Origin: Prevotella sp. Rep29
GTDB taxonomy: Bacteria > Bacteroidota > Bacteroidia > Bacteroidales > Bacteroidaceae
Direction: 5' to 3'
NCBI RefSeq assembly: GCF_019551475.1
Contig: NZ_CP047159.1
Span: 744,001 to 808,000, forward strand
DNA: 64,000 nt
Shown here: positions 17,190 through 27,081 of the stretch, piece by piece
Layout: each line of letters begins with the position of its first letter
How positions within the stretch are numbered: position 1 is the stretch's first letter
Program-made: the position numbers and the translations under genes
The notes under the pieces: generated by a model
The model's input: the letters and a program-made list of their open reading frames with translations, nothing else
Told to the model about the DNA's origin: nothing
The model's database searches: none

Positions 17190-19220
17190 CTAAGACTTGA
17201 ACGGCACCCGATAGTTGCAGCCTTCTTTCCACCGCGAGCATCCGTAGGCTGTCTTCCCTTTGATGACGGTTCCCTGCTTGCACACTGGACAAGTGGTGCC
17301 CTCGACGGGAGCAGCCCCTTCTGTCTTTTTGGCTGTGGCGGCAGTGGCTTTCGTCGTCGTGCGTCGGACTTTTTTCAGTTTTTTCAAGTCCTCGTCGGTC
17401 GTGATGGTGATGCGCTTGTCGTTTCTGTCGGTCAGCACCTGTCTGACGATGTCGTTGATTTGTTGTTTGAGTTCGTCGATGAACTGTGCGGCATCATACT
17501 TTTTATGTTCAATGTCACGCAGTTTCTTCTCCCAGATGCCCGTCAGTTCAGGGCTTTTGAGCAATTCGTCGCGTATGGTTCCGATGAGTTCGATGCCGGT
17601 CGGTGTGGCGATGAGGTTCTTGCGTTCCTTTCGGATGTAGTGACGGCGAAAGAGAGTCTCGATGATGGCAGCCCGGGTCGATGGCCGTCCGATGCCGTTC
17701 TCTTTCATGGCAGCGCGCAACTCCTCGTTGTCCACCAGTTTTCCAGCCGTTTCCATCGCCCTGAGCAGTGTCGCTTCGGTGTAGGGTTTGGGCGGTGTGG
17801 TCATCTTCTCGGTGAGTGTCGGCTGATGCGGTCCGCTCTCTCCCTTTTCGAATGATGGCAGCGTGCGCTCCTCGTCGTCTTTGTTCTCCTCCTCCGTGTC
17901 GCTTTTCTCTGTTTTCTGATAGAGTGCTCTCCATCCCGGGTCGAGTATTTCCTTTCCCGTCACCTTGAACTCCACCTTGTCCACTTTTCCCTGTACGGTG
18001 GTCGTTGCGAATTTGCAATCGGGATAGAACACGCTGATGAACCGTCGTGCTATGAGGTCATAGACTTTGCGCTCAAGGTCAGATAGCGCAGTCGGCGGTA
18101 CGCCTGTGGGGATGATGGCGTGGTGGTCGGTCACCTTGCTGTTGTCGAACACCTTCTTGCTTTTCGGAAGTTTCTTCGCACCGAGGGGCTTGATGAAGGC
18201 TGCGTAGGGTGCTTCGCCGGCAAATTTCGCCTGGTACAAGCCGTTGAGGATTGCGGGGCACTTGGCATATACGTCTTCGCTGAGAAACTGTGTATCGACA
18301 CGCGGATAGGTGGTCAGTTTCCGTTCGTAGAGCGCCTGTATGGTGTTGAGGGTTACTTCGGCACTCATTCCGAACTTGCGGTTGCAGTCCACCTGCAGCG
18401 ATGTGAGGTCGTAGAGGTGGGGTGGCGCTTCCTTGCCGTTCTTCTTTTCCACCTTCGTGATTTCAAACGGTTTGTCTTTGATGAGTTCAAACGATTTCTC
18501 GCCTTCTTCCTTGTTGGTGAATCGTCCTTTTGTTGCGGTGAAGGTGGTGTCGCGGTATATAGTGGAAAGCACCCAGTAGGGCTCCGGTTTGAATTGTTCT
18601 ATTTCTTGTTGCCGTTTCACGATGAGTGCAAGCGTCGGCGTCTGCACGCGTCCGATGCTCAGCGGGTGTCCCGGTTGCCCGTATTTGATGGTGTAGAGTC
18701 GCGTGGCATTGATGCCGAGCAGCCAATCGCCGATAGCGCGTGAGAGTCCTGCCATGTATAGTTGGTGATATTCCTGTTGGTCTTTCAGGTTCTCAAATCC
18801 TTCGCGTATGGCTTCGTCGGTCATCGATGATATCCAAAGTCGGCTGACGGGACATTTCGCTCCAGCCTTTTGCATCACCCAGCGTTGGATGAGTTCGCCC
18901 TCCTGTCCGGCATCGCCGCAGTTGATGATGCGCTCGGCTTTGCTCATCAGTCGTTGAATCACGTCAAACTGCTTCTTCACACCCTTGTCGTCCTTGAGTC
19001 TGATGCCGAAGCGCGGCGGAATCATCGGCAGGTATTCCTGTCGCCATGATTTCCATTGGGGAGCGTAGTCTTCGGGCATTTTCAGTTCACAGAGATGACC
19101 GAACGTCCATGTCACCTGAAAGCCGTTGCCCTCCATGTAGCCGTCTTTCGACTGATTGGCTCCGATAATGCGTGCAATATCTTTTGCCACACTGGGCTTT
19201 TCTGCAATACAAACAATCAT
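17190..19220 (-). CDS. topB: DNA topoisomerase III
   Basis: Type IA topoisomerase that decatenates and relaxes DNA. The 676 residues begin with the TOPRIM sequence MIVCIAEKPSVAKDIARIIG, contain the acidic motif NCGDAGQEGELIQRW, the active-site Tyr in TTYPRVDTQFL, and a C-terminal zinc ribbon (CPVCKQGTVIKGKTAYGC...CNYRV). The ATG at 19220 is chosen because the longer frame to 19442 overlaps the upstream gene and is not family-like. It lies 26 bases after the LutC-like gene on the same strand, so they may be co-transcribed. Confidence 0.96.
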   Translation of the reverse strand: MIVCIAEKPSVAKDIARIIGANQSKDGYMEGNGFQVTWTFGHLCELKMPEDYAPQWKSWRQEYLPMIPPRFGIRLKDDKGVKKQFDVIQRLMSKAERIINCGDAGQEGELIQRWVMQKAGAKCPVSRLWISSMTDEAIREGFENLKDQQEYHQLYMAGLSRAIGDWLLGINATRLYTIKYGQPGHPLSIGRVQTPTLALIVKRQQEIEQFKPEPYWVLSTIYRDTTFTATKGRFTNKEEGEKSFELIKDKPFEITKVEKKNGKEAPPHLYDLTSLQVDCNRKFGMSAEVTLNTIQALYERKLTTYPRVDTQFLSEDVYAKCPAILNGLYQAKFAGEAPYAAFIKPLGAKKLPKSKKVFDNSKVTDHHAIIPTGVPPTALSDLERKVYDLIARRFISVFYPDCKFATTTVQGKVDKVEFKVTGKEILDPGWRALYQKTEKSDTEEENKDDEERTLPSFEKGESGPHQPTLTEKMTTPPKPYTEATLLRAMETAGKLVDNEELRAAMKENGIGRPSTRAAIIETLFRRHYIRKERKNLIATPTGIELIGTIRDELLKSPELTGIWEKKLRDIEHKKYDAAQFIDELKQQINDIVRQVLTDRNDKRITITTDEDLKKLKKVRRTTTKATAATAKKTEGAAPVEGTTCPVCKQGTVIKGKTAYGCSRWKEGCNYRVPFKS

Positions 19221-19246
19221 CTTTGAATAACGATTTTTTGAATGAA

Positions 19247-19888
19247 TCAATACCCTAAGTCCTCGCCCACAAGGATGACGACGTGGCGTTTCTCGGGATA
19301 GGAGTTGCGTAGGAAGTGCACCTGGTTGCAGATGCTTTGCGGCGAATGGCAGCTGTGACAAATGCCATCTTTCTGGCAAGGCGTGTTGATGTCGAACCGT
19401 GCGGCATTGATGGGAGCAGCCGTTGAGCGGGCACGTGTCCATGCTGCGTCAACATCCCTTGCCACCTTGTTCATGCCGACAATGAAAATCACCCGCTTCG
19501 GTCCCCATGTGATGGCTGCCACGCGGTTGCCGTTGCCGTCGATGTTGACGATGACGCCATCCTCGCTGATAGCATTCACGCTGGAAAGGTAGAAGTCGCA
19601 TTCGAAACTCTTGCGATAGATGTTGATTTTCTCCTCTTGTGTCTGCGCATCTTCACGGTCGTAAATCTGATATTCTCCCGACGCTTTCAGTTCCGTAGTG
19701 AGACCCGTGTCGCGGATACTCATCGAACCACCCCACGAAATGGAACTCCCTGCAGGTATCAGTGCGCGTACTTTTTCTTTCATCGTCGCCGTGTCCGGGC
19801 AATAGTGTGCCTCGAAATGGCGCATCTCAAGATGGCGGATAAGTTGCTCCGCCAACTTCCTGTTGCGAATGTCCTTTGGTTGATTCAT
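19247..19888 (-). CDS. LutC/YkgG-family protein (DUF162)
   Basis: Member of the family that includes LutC, a subunit of lactate-utilisation iron-sulfur enzymes, though many Bacteroidales members stand alone. The 213 residues include the family signature GSSISWGGSMSIRDTGLT and DVDAAWTRARSTAAPINAARF, and a four-Cys stretch CQKDGICHSCHSPQSIC that could hold a metal or cluster. LutA and LutB partners are not nearby. The ATG at 19888 is chosen because the longer frame to 20176 reads across the predicted promoter (19905-19912) and the divergent promoter of the S8 protease. Exact role unknown. Confidence 0.85.
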   Translation of the reverse strand: MNQPKDIRNRKLAEQLIRHLEMRHFEAHYCPDTATMKEKVRALIPAGSSISWGGSMSIRDTGLTTELKASGEYQIYDREDAQTQEEKINIYRKSFECDFYLSSVNAISEDGVIVNIDGNGNRVAAITWGPKRVIFIVGMNKVARDVDAAWTRARSTAAPINAARFDINTPCQKDGICHSCHSPQSICNQVHFLRNSYPEKRHVVILVGEDLGY

Positions 19889-19904
19889 CGTTTTTATTTT
19901 TGTG

Positions 19905-19912
19905 CAAAGATA
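19905..19912 (-). promoter_or_regulatory. -7 element of the LutC-like gene
   Basis: TATCTTTG on the minus strand, about 17 bases before the ATG at 19888. It lies back-to-back with the S8 protease promoter. Confidence 0.6.
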
Positions 19913-19967
19913 ACTAAAATTCCACAAAAATGCCGTGTAGGCGGAGAGAAATATTTTTCTTTCCTTT

Positions 19968-19998
19968 TTTGCCCGCTCGATATTTTTGTTTACCTTTG
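19968..19998 (+). promoter_or_regulatory. Promoter of the S8 protease-xseAB operon
   Basis: TTTG (19968-19971) and TACCTTTG (19991-19998) are 19 bases apart, a full match to the Bacteroidetes -33/-7 consensus. The start codon follows about 90 bases later. Confidence 0.75.
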
Positions 19999-20087
19999 TA
20001 CACAATTGCAGACGAGGTGCCAGAAAGAACAGGACAGGCAACTGGAAGCGGTATGTAGAAGTTACACATTTAATAATATATATAAGT

Positions 20088-21488
20088 ATGAAAAAAGCCA
20101 TCGTATTTTTGTTTGTTCTCTGTTTGGGAACCGTAGCGCATGCCCAATCGGCAGAAAAACGAGTGAAAGTAGCCATCCCCGGTGGGAAGCATTATCTCTA
20201 TCGTTTAACCCTGACGGATAAGAAAGGCACTCCGTTCAGTGTGAAGAAGCCACAGGCATTTCTCTCCCAGCGTGCCATCGACCGCCGTAAGCGTCAGCAT
20301 ATCTCGGTGACCGAGAGCGACCTGCCCGTATCGCCGAAATATGTGAAGAAGATTGCTGCCACAGGTGCGGGGATTGTGGGCACGAGCAAGTGGAACAATA
20401 CGGTCGTGGTCAGCGTGAAAGACACGTTGCAGGCAGAGGAACTGAAGCAGTTGTCGTTTGTGTCGGACGTGAAGAAAATCTGGGCATCGCCCGATTCGAT
20501 GCGTGCGCAGAAGCGTGAATATGTCGTTCCTGAGTTGAAACGTGCCGAGAAGACACCGGAAAGCGTCTATGGAGTAGGCGAGAAGTCCATTGATATCATC
20601 AACGGTAAGCCCCTCCATGAAGCAGGTTTCAGAGGCAAAGGAATGGTGATTGCCATTCTCGACGGCGGCTTTATGAATGCCGATAAGGTGGAAGGTTTCA
20701 AAAATACGACGATTTTAGGTTCGTGCGATTGTGGTTATCCGCGTGTGGAATCAATCTTTGCAGAGGGAGACCATGGCACGAAAGTGTTGTCGTGCATGGG
20801 CACCAACCTTCCCGATATGTTTATCGGCACAGCACCCGAGGCATCCTATTGGCTTATCCGCAGCGAAGTAGGCTTTTACGAGAGTCTGTGCGAGGAAGAT
20901 TTCTGGGCGATGGCAGTGGAGTTTGCCGACTCGGTGGGAGCCGATGTCATCAATTCGTCACTCGGATATGTGGGGTATGACGACAAGTCGATGAACCACA
21001 AATACCGTGACCTCAACGGAAAGACAGCCCTCATCTCGCGGACGGCATCGATGCTTGCCGACAAAGGGATGGTCTTGGCAAACAGTGCAGGAAACTCGGG
21101 AGCGAGCACATGGAAAAAGATTAACTTCCCGTCAGACGCAGACCATATCTTGACGGTTGGCGCACTGACACCGATGAAGAAGAATGCCACGTTCAGTTCC
21201 GTAGGCAATACGGCTGACGGACGTGTGAAACCCGATGTGATGTCGCTTGGCAATCCCGCAGCCGTCATCAGCGGACGAGGCATCATCACCACTGCCAGCG
21301 GCACTTCTTTTGCTTCGCCCGTGCTCTGCGGAATGGTGGCTTGCCTCTGGCAGGCACTGCCCGACAAGACGGCGCACGAGATAATCGACATCATCCGTCG
21401 GAGTGCCGACAACTATGAGACGCCCGACAATATCTTCGGATATGGAATTCCCGACTTCTGGAAGGCATACGAACAGAATAAGAAATAA
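20088..21488 (+). CDS. Secreted subtilisin-like serine protease (S8)
   Basis: Exported serine protease. The 466 residues begin with a signal peptide (MKKAIVFLFVLCLGTVAHAQ). The catalytic triad is visible as Asp in AILDGGF, His in GDHGTKVLSCM and Ser in GTSFASPVLCGMVA, with the oxyanion Asn in LANSAGNSGA. The ATG at 20088 starts the signal peptide; a longer frame from 19986 would include the promoter. The next gene, xseA, starts at the base after its stop. No type IX C-terminal domain is seen, so the protein is probably periplasmic or membrane-associated. Substrate unknown. Confidence 0.93.
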   Translation: MKKAIVFLFVLCLGTVAHAQSAEKRVKVAIPGGKHYLYRLTLTDKKGTPFSVKKPQAFLSQRAIDRRKRQHISVTESDLPVSPKYVKKIAATGAGIVGTSKWNNTVVVSVKDTLQAEELKQLSFVSDVKKIWASPDSMRAQKREYVVPELKRAEKTPESVYGVGEKSIDIINGKPLHEAGFRGKGMVIAILDGGFMNADKVEGFKNTTILGSCDCGYPRVESIFAEGDHGTKVLSCMGTNLPDMFIGTAPEASYWLIRSEVGFYESLCEEDFWAMAVEFADSVGADVINSSLGYVGYDDKSMNHKYRDLNGKTALISRTASMLADKGMVLANSAGNSGASTWKKINFPSDADHILTVGALTPMKKNATFSSVGNTADGRVKPDVMSLGNPAAVISGRGIITTASGTSFASPVLCGMVACLWQALPDKTAHEIIDIIRRSADNYETPDNIFGYGIPDFWKAYEQNKK

Positions 21489-22790
21489 ATGAATCGTGCG
21501 CTTTCTCTTTTTGAACTGAACTCATTGGTGCGCGAAGCCATTGAGGAGTATGTGACCGACGAATACTGGGTGGAGGCTGAACTGGCATCTGCACATGAAT
21601 CGGGTGGACACTGCTACATGGAGTTGATTCAGAAAGAGGACGGTTCGAATACACCGATTGCCCGTGCTTCGGCACGGTGCTGGCGCTCTACATGGGCATT
21701 GTTGAAGCCCCATTTTGAGCGTGAGACGGGGCAGACATTACGAGGCGGACTGAAAGTTCTCCTGCAAGTGTATCCCCAGTTTCACGAGAATTTCGGGTTT
21801 TCGTGGATTGTGACGGATATTGACCCGACCTACACGCTCGGAGATATGGCGCGTCGTCGGCAGGAAATCATCCGTCGGTTGAAAGAAGAAGGGGTGTTCG
21901 ACCTCAACAAAGAGCTTGAATTGCCACTTTTTGCACAGCGCATTGCCGTGATATCCAGCGATTCGGCAGCAGGATACGGCGACTTTTGCAAGCAATTGTC
22001 GGAAAATAAACAAGGTTTCAAGTTTGCCGTGGAACTATTCTCTGCCGTGATGCAGGGCGAACAGGTGGAGCAGACGGTCATCGCCGCCCTCAATGAAATC
22101 AATGAAAGGAGAGAGGATTTCGACTGCGTCGTGATTATCCGAGGTGGCGGTTCCACCAGCGACTTGAGCGGCTTCGATACACTCGCCCTGGCAGAGAATG
22201 TTGCCAACTTCCCTTTGCCGGTCATTACGGGTATCGGTCACGACAGGGACGAGAGCGTGCTGGACATGGTTTCCCACACACGAGTGAAGACCCCGACAGC
22301 AGCGGCAGCCTTCCTGATAGAACATCTTCAGGATGTGTACAGCCTTATTGTGGAAGCAGAAGATGATGTTATCCGTTGCGTGACCGACCGTCTGCAGAAA
22401 GAACGTCTGCGCATAGACCGGCTCATAGAGCTGCTTCCCAAGCAGTTGGCTGCATTCCTGACTGCCCAGCATGCCCGTCTCGGGCGACTCGTCGAGTTGC
22501 TCCCCAGGCAGACTGCTGCATGTCTGACCAGTCAGCGCGGCAATCTCGACCTCCTTGCAGCCACTATGCGCGGTGTGCTTGAACGCAGGATGCTGCAAGA
22601 GAACCATCGCATGGAGTTGTTGGAACATCGGGTGGATGCCGTGAATCCGGAGAAACTCTTGCAGAGAGGTTATTCCATTACGCGGAGTAACGGGCGTGTC
22701 GTGCGAAGTCCGGAACAGTTGAAAGCAGGCGATGAGATAGAGACAACGATGGAAAAAGGAACCATCAAATCAGTAGTAACGAAATCTTAA
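21489..22790 (+). CDS. xseA: Exodeoxyribonuclease VII large subunit
   Basis: Catalytic subunit of exonuclease VII, which degrades single-stranded DNA from both ends. The 433 residues have the N-terminal OB fold (about 1-110) and the conserved catalytic region with VVIIRGGGSTSDL, ITGIGHDRDESVLDMVSHTRVKTPTAAAAFL. A helical middle and a C-terminal RGYSITRSNGRVV complete the family pattern. It is directly followed by xseB (6-base gap). The pairing is diagnostic. Confidence 0.96.
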   Translation: MNRALSLFELNSLVREAIEEYVTDEYWVEAELASAHESGGHCYMELIQKEDGSNTPIARASARCWRSTWALLKPHFERETGQTLRGGLKVLLQVYPQFHENFGFSWIVTDIDPTYTLGDMARRRQEIIRRLKEEGVFDLNKELELPLFAQRIAVISSDSAAGYGDFCKQLSENKQGFKFAVELFSAVMQGEQVEQTVIAALNEINERREDFDCVVIIRGGGSTSDLSGFDTLALAENVANFPLPVITGIGHDRDESVLDMVSHTRVKTPTAAAAFLIEHLQDVYSLIVEAEDDVIRCVTDRLQKERLRIDRLIELLPKQLAAFLTAQHARLGRLVELLPRQTAACLTSQRGNLDLLAATMRGVLERRMLQENHRMELLEHRVDAVNPEKLLQRGYSITRSNGRVVRSPEQLKAGDEIETTMEKGTIKSVVTKS

Positions 22791-22796
22791 AAAACA

Positions 22797-22991
22797 ATGA
22801 AACAAATGAAATATGAGGAAGCCATGCGGCAATTGGAAGATATTGTCCGCAAGATGGAAAATGATGAGTTGGATATTGATTCGCTGGCAGAACAGTTGAA
22901 GAAAGCGCAGGAACTCATCAAGTTATGCAAGGATAAGCTGACAAAGACCGATGAGGAAATCAGGAAACTGCTCGAAGAACAGGGAAAATAG
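22797..22991 (+). CDS. xseB: Exodeoxyribonuclease VII small subunit
   Basis: Small helical subunit needed for stable exonuclease VII. The 64 residues carry the family signature KYEEAMRQLEDIVRKMENDELDIDSL, then a second charged helix. It is 6 bases after xseA and ends the operon. Confidence 0.95.
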   Translation: MKQMKYEEAMRQLEDIVRKMENDELDIDSLAEQLKKAQELIKLCKDKLTKTDEEIRKLLEEQGK

Positions 22992-23022
22992 ATGTTTATT
23001 CAGGTTTTTTATAGAAAAATAG

Positions 23023-23053
23023 TTGCGAGTTCGCGATAAACTTACTACTTTTG
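23023..23053 (+). promoter_or_regulatory. ilvE promoter
   Basis: TTG (23023-23025) and TACTTTTG (23046-23053) spaced 20 bases apart. The ATG is about 65 bases downstream. Confidence 0.65.
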
Positions 23054-23117
23054 TCTGCTCATACGATGCAATTCGTTTTGAAATAATCTATGATAACACT
23101 TAAAAATACAACGAAAA

Positions 23118-24140
23118 ATGAAAAACTTAGATTGGGCTAATCTGCCGTTCGGCTATGTGCAGGCAGATTACAACGTTCGTTGCTATTATCGCAACGGGAA
23201 GTGGGGAGAGATTGAAGTCAGCTCAGACCCGAACATCAACATGTCAATTGCAGCCACTTGTCTTCACTACGGACAGGAAGGTTTTGAAGGTTTGAAAGCC
23301 TATCGCGGAAAAGACGGGAAAGTGCGCCTGTTCCGTGTAGATGCCAATGCAGAGCGTCTGCAGCAGACAGCACGCGGACTCCTCATGGCAGAAGTTCCTA
23401 CAGAGCTCTTCGCTGAGATGTGTAAGAAGGTTGTTCTGCTGAACGAAGACTGGATTCCTCCATACGAGACGGGAGCAACGCTCTATCTGCGTCCGCTGCT
23501 CATTGGTACGGGAGCTCAGGTGGGCGTGAAGTCTGCCGACGAATTCTGCTTCCTCATCTTCGTCACACCGGTAGGACCTTACTTCAAAGGCGGATTCAAG
23601 TGCAACCCATACGTCATCACCCGTCAGTATGACCGTGCGGCACCGTTGGGAACCGGACGTTACAAAGTGGGTGGAAACTACGCCGCTTCGATGCTCGCAA
23701 GCAAGTTTGCACACGATAAAGGCTATGCGGCAGAGTTCTATCTGGATGCGAAAGAGAAGAAATATATGGATGAGTGTGGTGCTGCCAACTTCTTTGGTAT
23801 CAAAGACAATACATACATCACACCTAAGTCTGACTCCATTCTTCCGAGTATCACCAACCGCAGCTTGATGCAGTTGGCAGAGGACTTGGGCATGAAAGTG
23901 GAGCGTCGTCCGATTCCCGAAGAAGAACTGTCAACCTTCGAGGAGGCAGGCGCTTGCGGAACGGCAGCAGTCATCAGTCCGATATCCTATATCGACGATT
24001 TGGAGAACGACCACCGTTACACCATTTCGAAGACGGGAGAGCCCGGACCTATCTCCAAGAAGCTCTACGACCTGCTCCGTGGCATTCAGTACGGTACTGA
24101 AGAGGACAAGCACGGATGGACCACTGTGATTAAAGAGTAA
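23118..24140 (+). CDS. ilvE: Branched-chain amino-acid aminotransferase
   Basis: PLP-dependent class IV aminotransferase for Leu, Ile and Val. The 340 residues match family II IlvE. Visible signatures are QEGFEGLKAYRGKDGKVRLFR, the PLP-lysine region in GRYKVGGNYAASMLASKFA, and EECGAANFF-like DECGAANFFGIK. It has its own promoter and is followed by a hairpin at 24156-24189. It probably also feeds branched-chain keto acids that could be substrates for the Ptb-Buk route. Confidence 0.95.
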   Translation: MKNLDWANLPFGYVQADYNVRCYYRNGKWGEIEVSSDPNINMSIAATCLHYGQEGFEGLKAYRGKDGKVRLFRVDANAERLQQTARGLLMAEVPTELFAEMCKKVVLLNEDWIPPYETGATLYLRPLLIGTGAQVGVKSADEFCFLIFVTPVGPYFKGGFKCNPYVITRQYDRAAPLGTGRYKVGGNYAASMLASKFAHDKGYAAEFYLDAKEKKYMDECGAANFFGIKDNTYITPKSDSILPSITNRSLMQLAEDLGMKVERRPIPEEELSTFEEAGACGTAAVISPISYIDDLENDHRYTISKTGEPGPISKKLYDLLRGIQYGTEEDKHGWTTVIKE

Positions 24141-24155
24141 TTTTTCAATACATGG

Positions 24156-24189
24156 ATATCCCCTTCACACCAAGTTGTGGAGGGGATAT
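24156..24189 (+). terminator. Hairpin after ilvE, possible terminator
   Basis: ATATCCCCT (24156-24164) pairs with AGGGGATAT (24181-24189), extended by CACA/TGTG inside. No clear T run follows, so termination is likely but not certain. Confidence 0.45.
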
Positions 24190-24256
24190 TGTTGACTATA
24201 AAGGAGGTTGCCGTCAATAGGTAAATAGTAGTGTGGCAACCGTTTTTTACAAAATT

Positions 24257-25027
24257 ATGGGTAAAGGAAAACTGCAGAAATTCGCTGAGATGGAGACGTT
24301 CAGAAACGTCTTTCAGTATCCCTATGCGGTCATTGAGAACACTCCCTTCCCGCTGAAAGGACGATGGCGGGAAGAATATTTCCATAATGACCATCCTGTC
24401 GTCCTTGAATTAGGATGCGGAAAGGGCGAATACACGGTGGGACTGGCACGCCTCTTTCCCGATATGAACTTCATCGGGGTTGACATCAAGGGAGCCCGCA
24501 TGCACAAAGGTGCAAAAGAAGCTTTGGATGAAGGGCTGGAAAATGTGGCGTTCCTCCGCACGAACATCGAATTTATCGACCGCTTCTTCAGCGAGGGGGA
24601 GGTGCAGGAAATCTGGCTGACATTCAGTGACCCGCAGATGAAGAATCCCCGCAAACGCCTGTCCAGCACCTACTTCATGGAAAGATACCGCCGTTTCCTG
24701 ACAGACAACGGTCTGATTCACCTGAAGACCGACAGCGATTTCCTGTTCACCTATACGCAGCTGATGGCAGAAAAGAACCAACTGCCCATCGAAGTCAGCA
24801 CGAAAGATTTGTATCACGATACGCCGGCAACAATCGTCGGCTCGCCCTTGCTCACCATCCAGACCTACTATGAGCAGCAATGGATTTCGCGAGGGCTGAA
24901 CATCAAGTACATGCGTTTCCGTTTGCCGCATGTGGGGCGGCTGGAAGAGAGCGACGTGGAGATTCCGCTCGACGATTATCGGAGTTATAAGCGAACGAAA
25001 CGCAGTTCGTTGGATGTCGCAAAATAG
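24257..25027 (+). CDS. trmB: tRNA (guanine-N7)-methyltransferase
   Basis: Methylates G46 of tRNAs with SAM. The 256 residues show the SAM motif [10 protein letters not shown] and the TrmB motif [17 protein letters not shown] (here Ser-Asp-Pro-Gln where many have Pro-Asp-Pro). The ATG at 24257 is preferred to the GTG at 24233 because [12 protein letters not shown] is the usual Bacteroidales start. The TonB receptor gene begins 10 bases later. Confidence 0.94.
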   Translation: MGKGKLQKFAEMETFRNVFQYPYAVIENTPFPLKGRWREEYFHNDHPVVLELGCGKGEYTVGLARLFPDMNFIGVDIKGARMHKGAKEALDEGLENVAFLRTNIEFIDRFFSEGEVQEIWLTFSDPQMKNPRKRLSSTYFMERYRRFLTDNGLIHLKTDSDFLFTYTQLMAEKNQLPIEVSTKDLYHDTPATIVGSPLLTIQTYYEQQWISRGLNIKYMRFRLPHVGRLEESDVEIPLDDYRSYKRTKRSSLDVAK

Positions 25028-25037
25028 TTGAGACCGT

Positions 25038-27053
25038 ATGAAAAAGAAGTGGAAATATTATTTACTTTTCAGTTTGTTCTGTCCTTCATTGTTGATGGCG
25101 CAGACGGAAACGGACAGCGTTGCGCCGATGAAGACCCACGAGTTGGATGACGTGACGGTCGTCTCACGGCGACAGGGAACGCGACGGGTCAGTGGGGCGG
25201 TAAACGGACAGCTGATTACCCGTGATGAGTTGTTCAAGGCGGCATGCTGCAACCTGGGCGAAAGTTTCGTGACCAATCCGTCGGTCGATGTCAATTACAG
25301 TGATGCCACGACGGGAGCAAAGCAAATCAAACTCTTAGGACTTGCCGGCACCTATGTGCAGATGCTGACGGAAAACATGCCCAACTTCCGCGGAGCAGCC
25401 ATGCCTTACGCACTCGGATATGTGCCGGGACCCTGGATGAAAAGCATCCAGGTATCGAAAGGATGCTCGTCGGTGAAGAACGGATATGAATCCATCACGG
25501 GACAAATCAATGTGCAATACCTGCAACCGGAAGACGAGCAGGGGCTGACCGTCAACCTCTTTGGCAACACTCAGGGGCGTGTGGAAGCCAACATCGACGG
25601 CAACTATCATTTCAATAAACATCTGAGTACGGAACTGTTGGGGCACTACGAAAACGAATGGGGAGACCATGACAGCAACCATGATGGGTTGATTGACCAA
25701 CCGAAAGTGAGGCAGTGGCATCTGCAAAACCGATGGGCGTACATGGGCGACCGCTATATCATGCATGCCGGTGTCGGAATCATGAAGGAAAAGCGCAACG
25801 GCGGACAGACGAAGCATCACAACAATCGTTACCGCATCGGCATGGAGACCGACCGCTATGAGGCTTATATGAAACATGCGTTCGTCTTGAACAAGGAGAC
25901 GGGCGGAAACATTGCCCTAATGGCTTCCGCATCGCAGCATGAACTGGACGCTTCCTATGGGCACAAGCGCTATGATGTCAGGCAGAAAAACGCCTATATG
26001 TCGCTGATATATGAGACGAACATTGCTGGACACCACAACTTGTCTTCGGGCATAAGCCTCAATCATGATCATCTGGCACAGCACCTCTACAACCATACGG
26101 AGCCGTCTGTGGGTGCGCCGTTGCCGAAAGAAATAGAAACAACGCCCGGAGCCTACGTCCAGTACACCTTCAACGAAGGAACATGGCTGACCCTGATGGC
26201 AGGAATACGGGTTGATCACAGCAGTGTTTACGGGACGTTCTGGACTCCCCGCATGCACTTGAAGTATAGTCCGTCGGACTTGTTCAGCCTTCGTCTGAGT
26301 GCCGGAAAGGGCTATCGGACGGTTCATGCGTTGGCGGAAAACAACTTCCTTCTGACAAGCGGACGCTCACTGATTATCGACGACCAACTGAAGCAGGAGG
26401 AGGCATGGAACTATGGCGTGTCAACGGCATGGAACATCCCGCTGTTCAGCAAGACGCTCAGGTTGAATGCAGAGTATTACTATACGCACTTCATGGAGCA
26501 GACACTGATTGATTATGACGAGAATCCGCTGGAACTGTATATTAGGAACAAGGAGGGGAAATCCTATTCACACACGCTTCAGATAGATGCGTCTTACGAA
26601 CTCTTCAAAGGGATGACCCTCTTGGCGGCTTATCGGCGCAATTTCGTGAAAGCCGTCTATGGCGGGCAGTTGCGTGAAAAGCCGTTGAACAGCCGCTATA
26701 AGGCACTTCTCAGCGCATCGTATAAGACACCGTTGGGGCTGTGGCAGGCGGATGTGACCTGCCAGTTGAACGGAGGTGGACGGATGCCGGAGCCATATAC
26801 GACGGGCAGCGGAGAGCTGTCGTGGAGCCGTTCTTTCGGTGCATACGCAGTCCTGAATGCGCAGGTGACACGCTGGTTCCGCCATTTCTCGGTCTATGTG
26901 GGTGGTGAGAACCTGACCAACTTCAAGCAGAAGCATCCCATCATCGGAGCCGCCGACCCCTGGGCGAAGACGTTTGAGCCCACGATGATATGGGGACCGG
27001 TCATGGGAGCGATGTTCTATGCGGGCATCAGAGTTAATATTGGGAGATTATAA
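25038..27053 (+). CDS. TonB-dependent receptor, probably metal-related
   Basis: Outer-membrane 22-strand receptor energised by TonB. The 671 residues have a signal peptide (about 1-22, LLMAQ), a TonB-box-like HELDDVTVVSRRQGTRR, a plug domain at about 45-155 and the barrel, ending in the aromatic FYAGIRVNIGRL. The plug contains ACCNLGESF and KGCSSV, and the barrel loops are His-rich (GDHDSNHDG, QTKHHNNR, NHDHLAQHLYNH). It is followed by a periplasmic heavy-metal-associated protein, so copper, zinc or another soft metal is the likely substrate; this is inferred. It appears inserted between trmB and mrp. Confidence 0.9.
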   Translation: MKKKWKYYLLFSLFCPSLLMAQTETDSVAPMKTHELDDVTVVSRRQGTRRVSGAVNGQLITRDELFKAACCNLGESFVTNPSVDVNYSDATTGAKQIKLLGLAGTYVQMLTENMPNFRGAAMPYALGYVPGPWMKSIQVSKGCSSVKNGYESITGQINVQYLQPEDEQGLTVNLFGNTQGRVEANIDGNYHFNKHLSTELLGHYENEWGDHDSNHDGLIDQPKVRQWHLQNRWAYMGDRYIMHAGVGIMKEKRNGGQTKHHNNRYRIGMETDRYEAYMKHAFVLNKETGGNIALMASASQHELDASYGHKRYDVRQKNAYMSLIYETNIAGHHNLSSGISLNHDHLAQHLYNHTEPSVGAPLPKEIETTPGAYVQYTFNEGTWLTLMAGIRVDHSSVYGTFWTPRMHLKYSPSDLFSLRLSAGKGYRTVHALAENNFLLTSGRSLIIDDQLKQEEAWNYGVSTAWNIPLFSKTLRLNAEYYYTHFMEQTLIDYDENPLELYIRNKEGKSYSHTLQIDASYELFKGMTLLAAYRRNFVKAVYGGQLREKPLNSRYKALLSASYKTPLGLWQADVTCQLNGGGRMPEPYTTGSGELSWSRSFGAYAVLNAQVTRWFRHFSVYVGGENLTNFKQKHPIIGAADPWAKTFEPTMIWGPVMGAMFYAGIRVNIGRL

Positions 27054-27081
27054 CATTATTATCAAACACATAAAAGAATAA

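Noticed and set aside
18120..18743. Plus-strand frame opposite topB
   Set aside because: Antisense shadow within a full-length topB.
19221..19442. Longer N-terminus of topB
   Set aside because: The extension overlaps the LutC-like gene and the TOPRIM start at 19220 is canonical.
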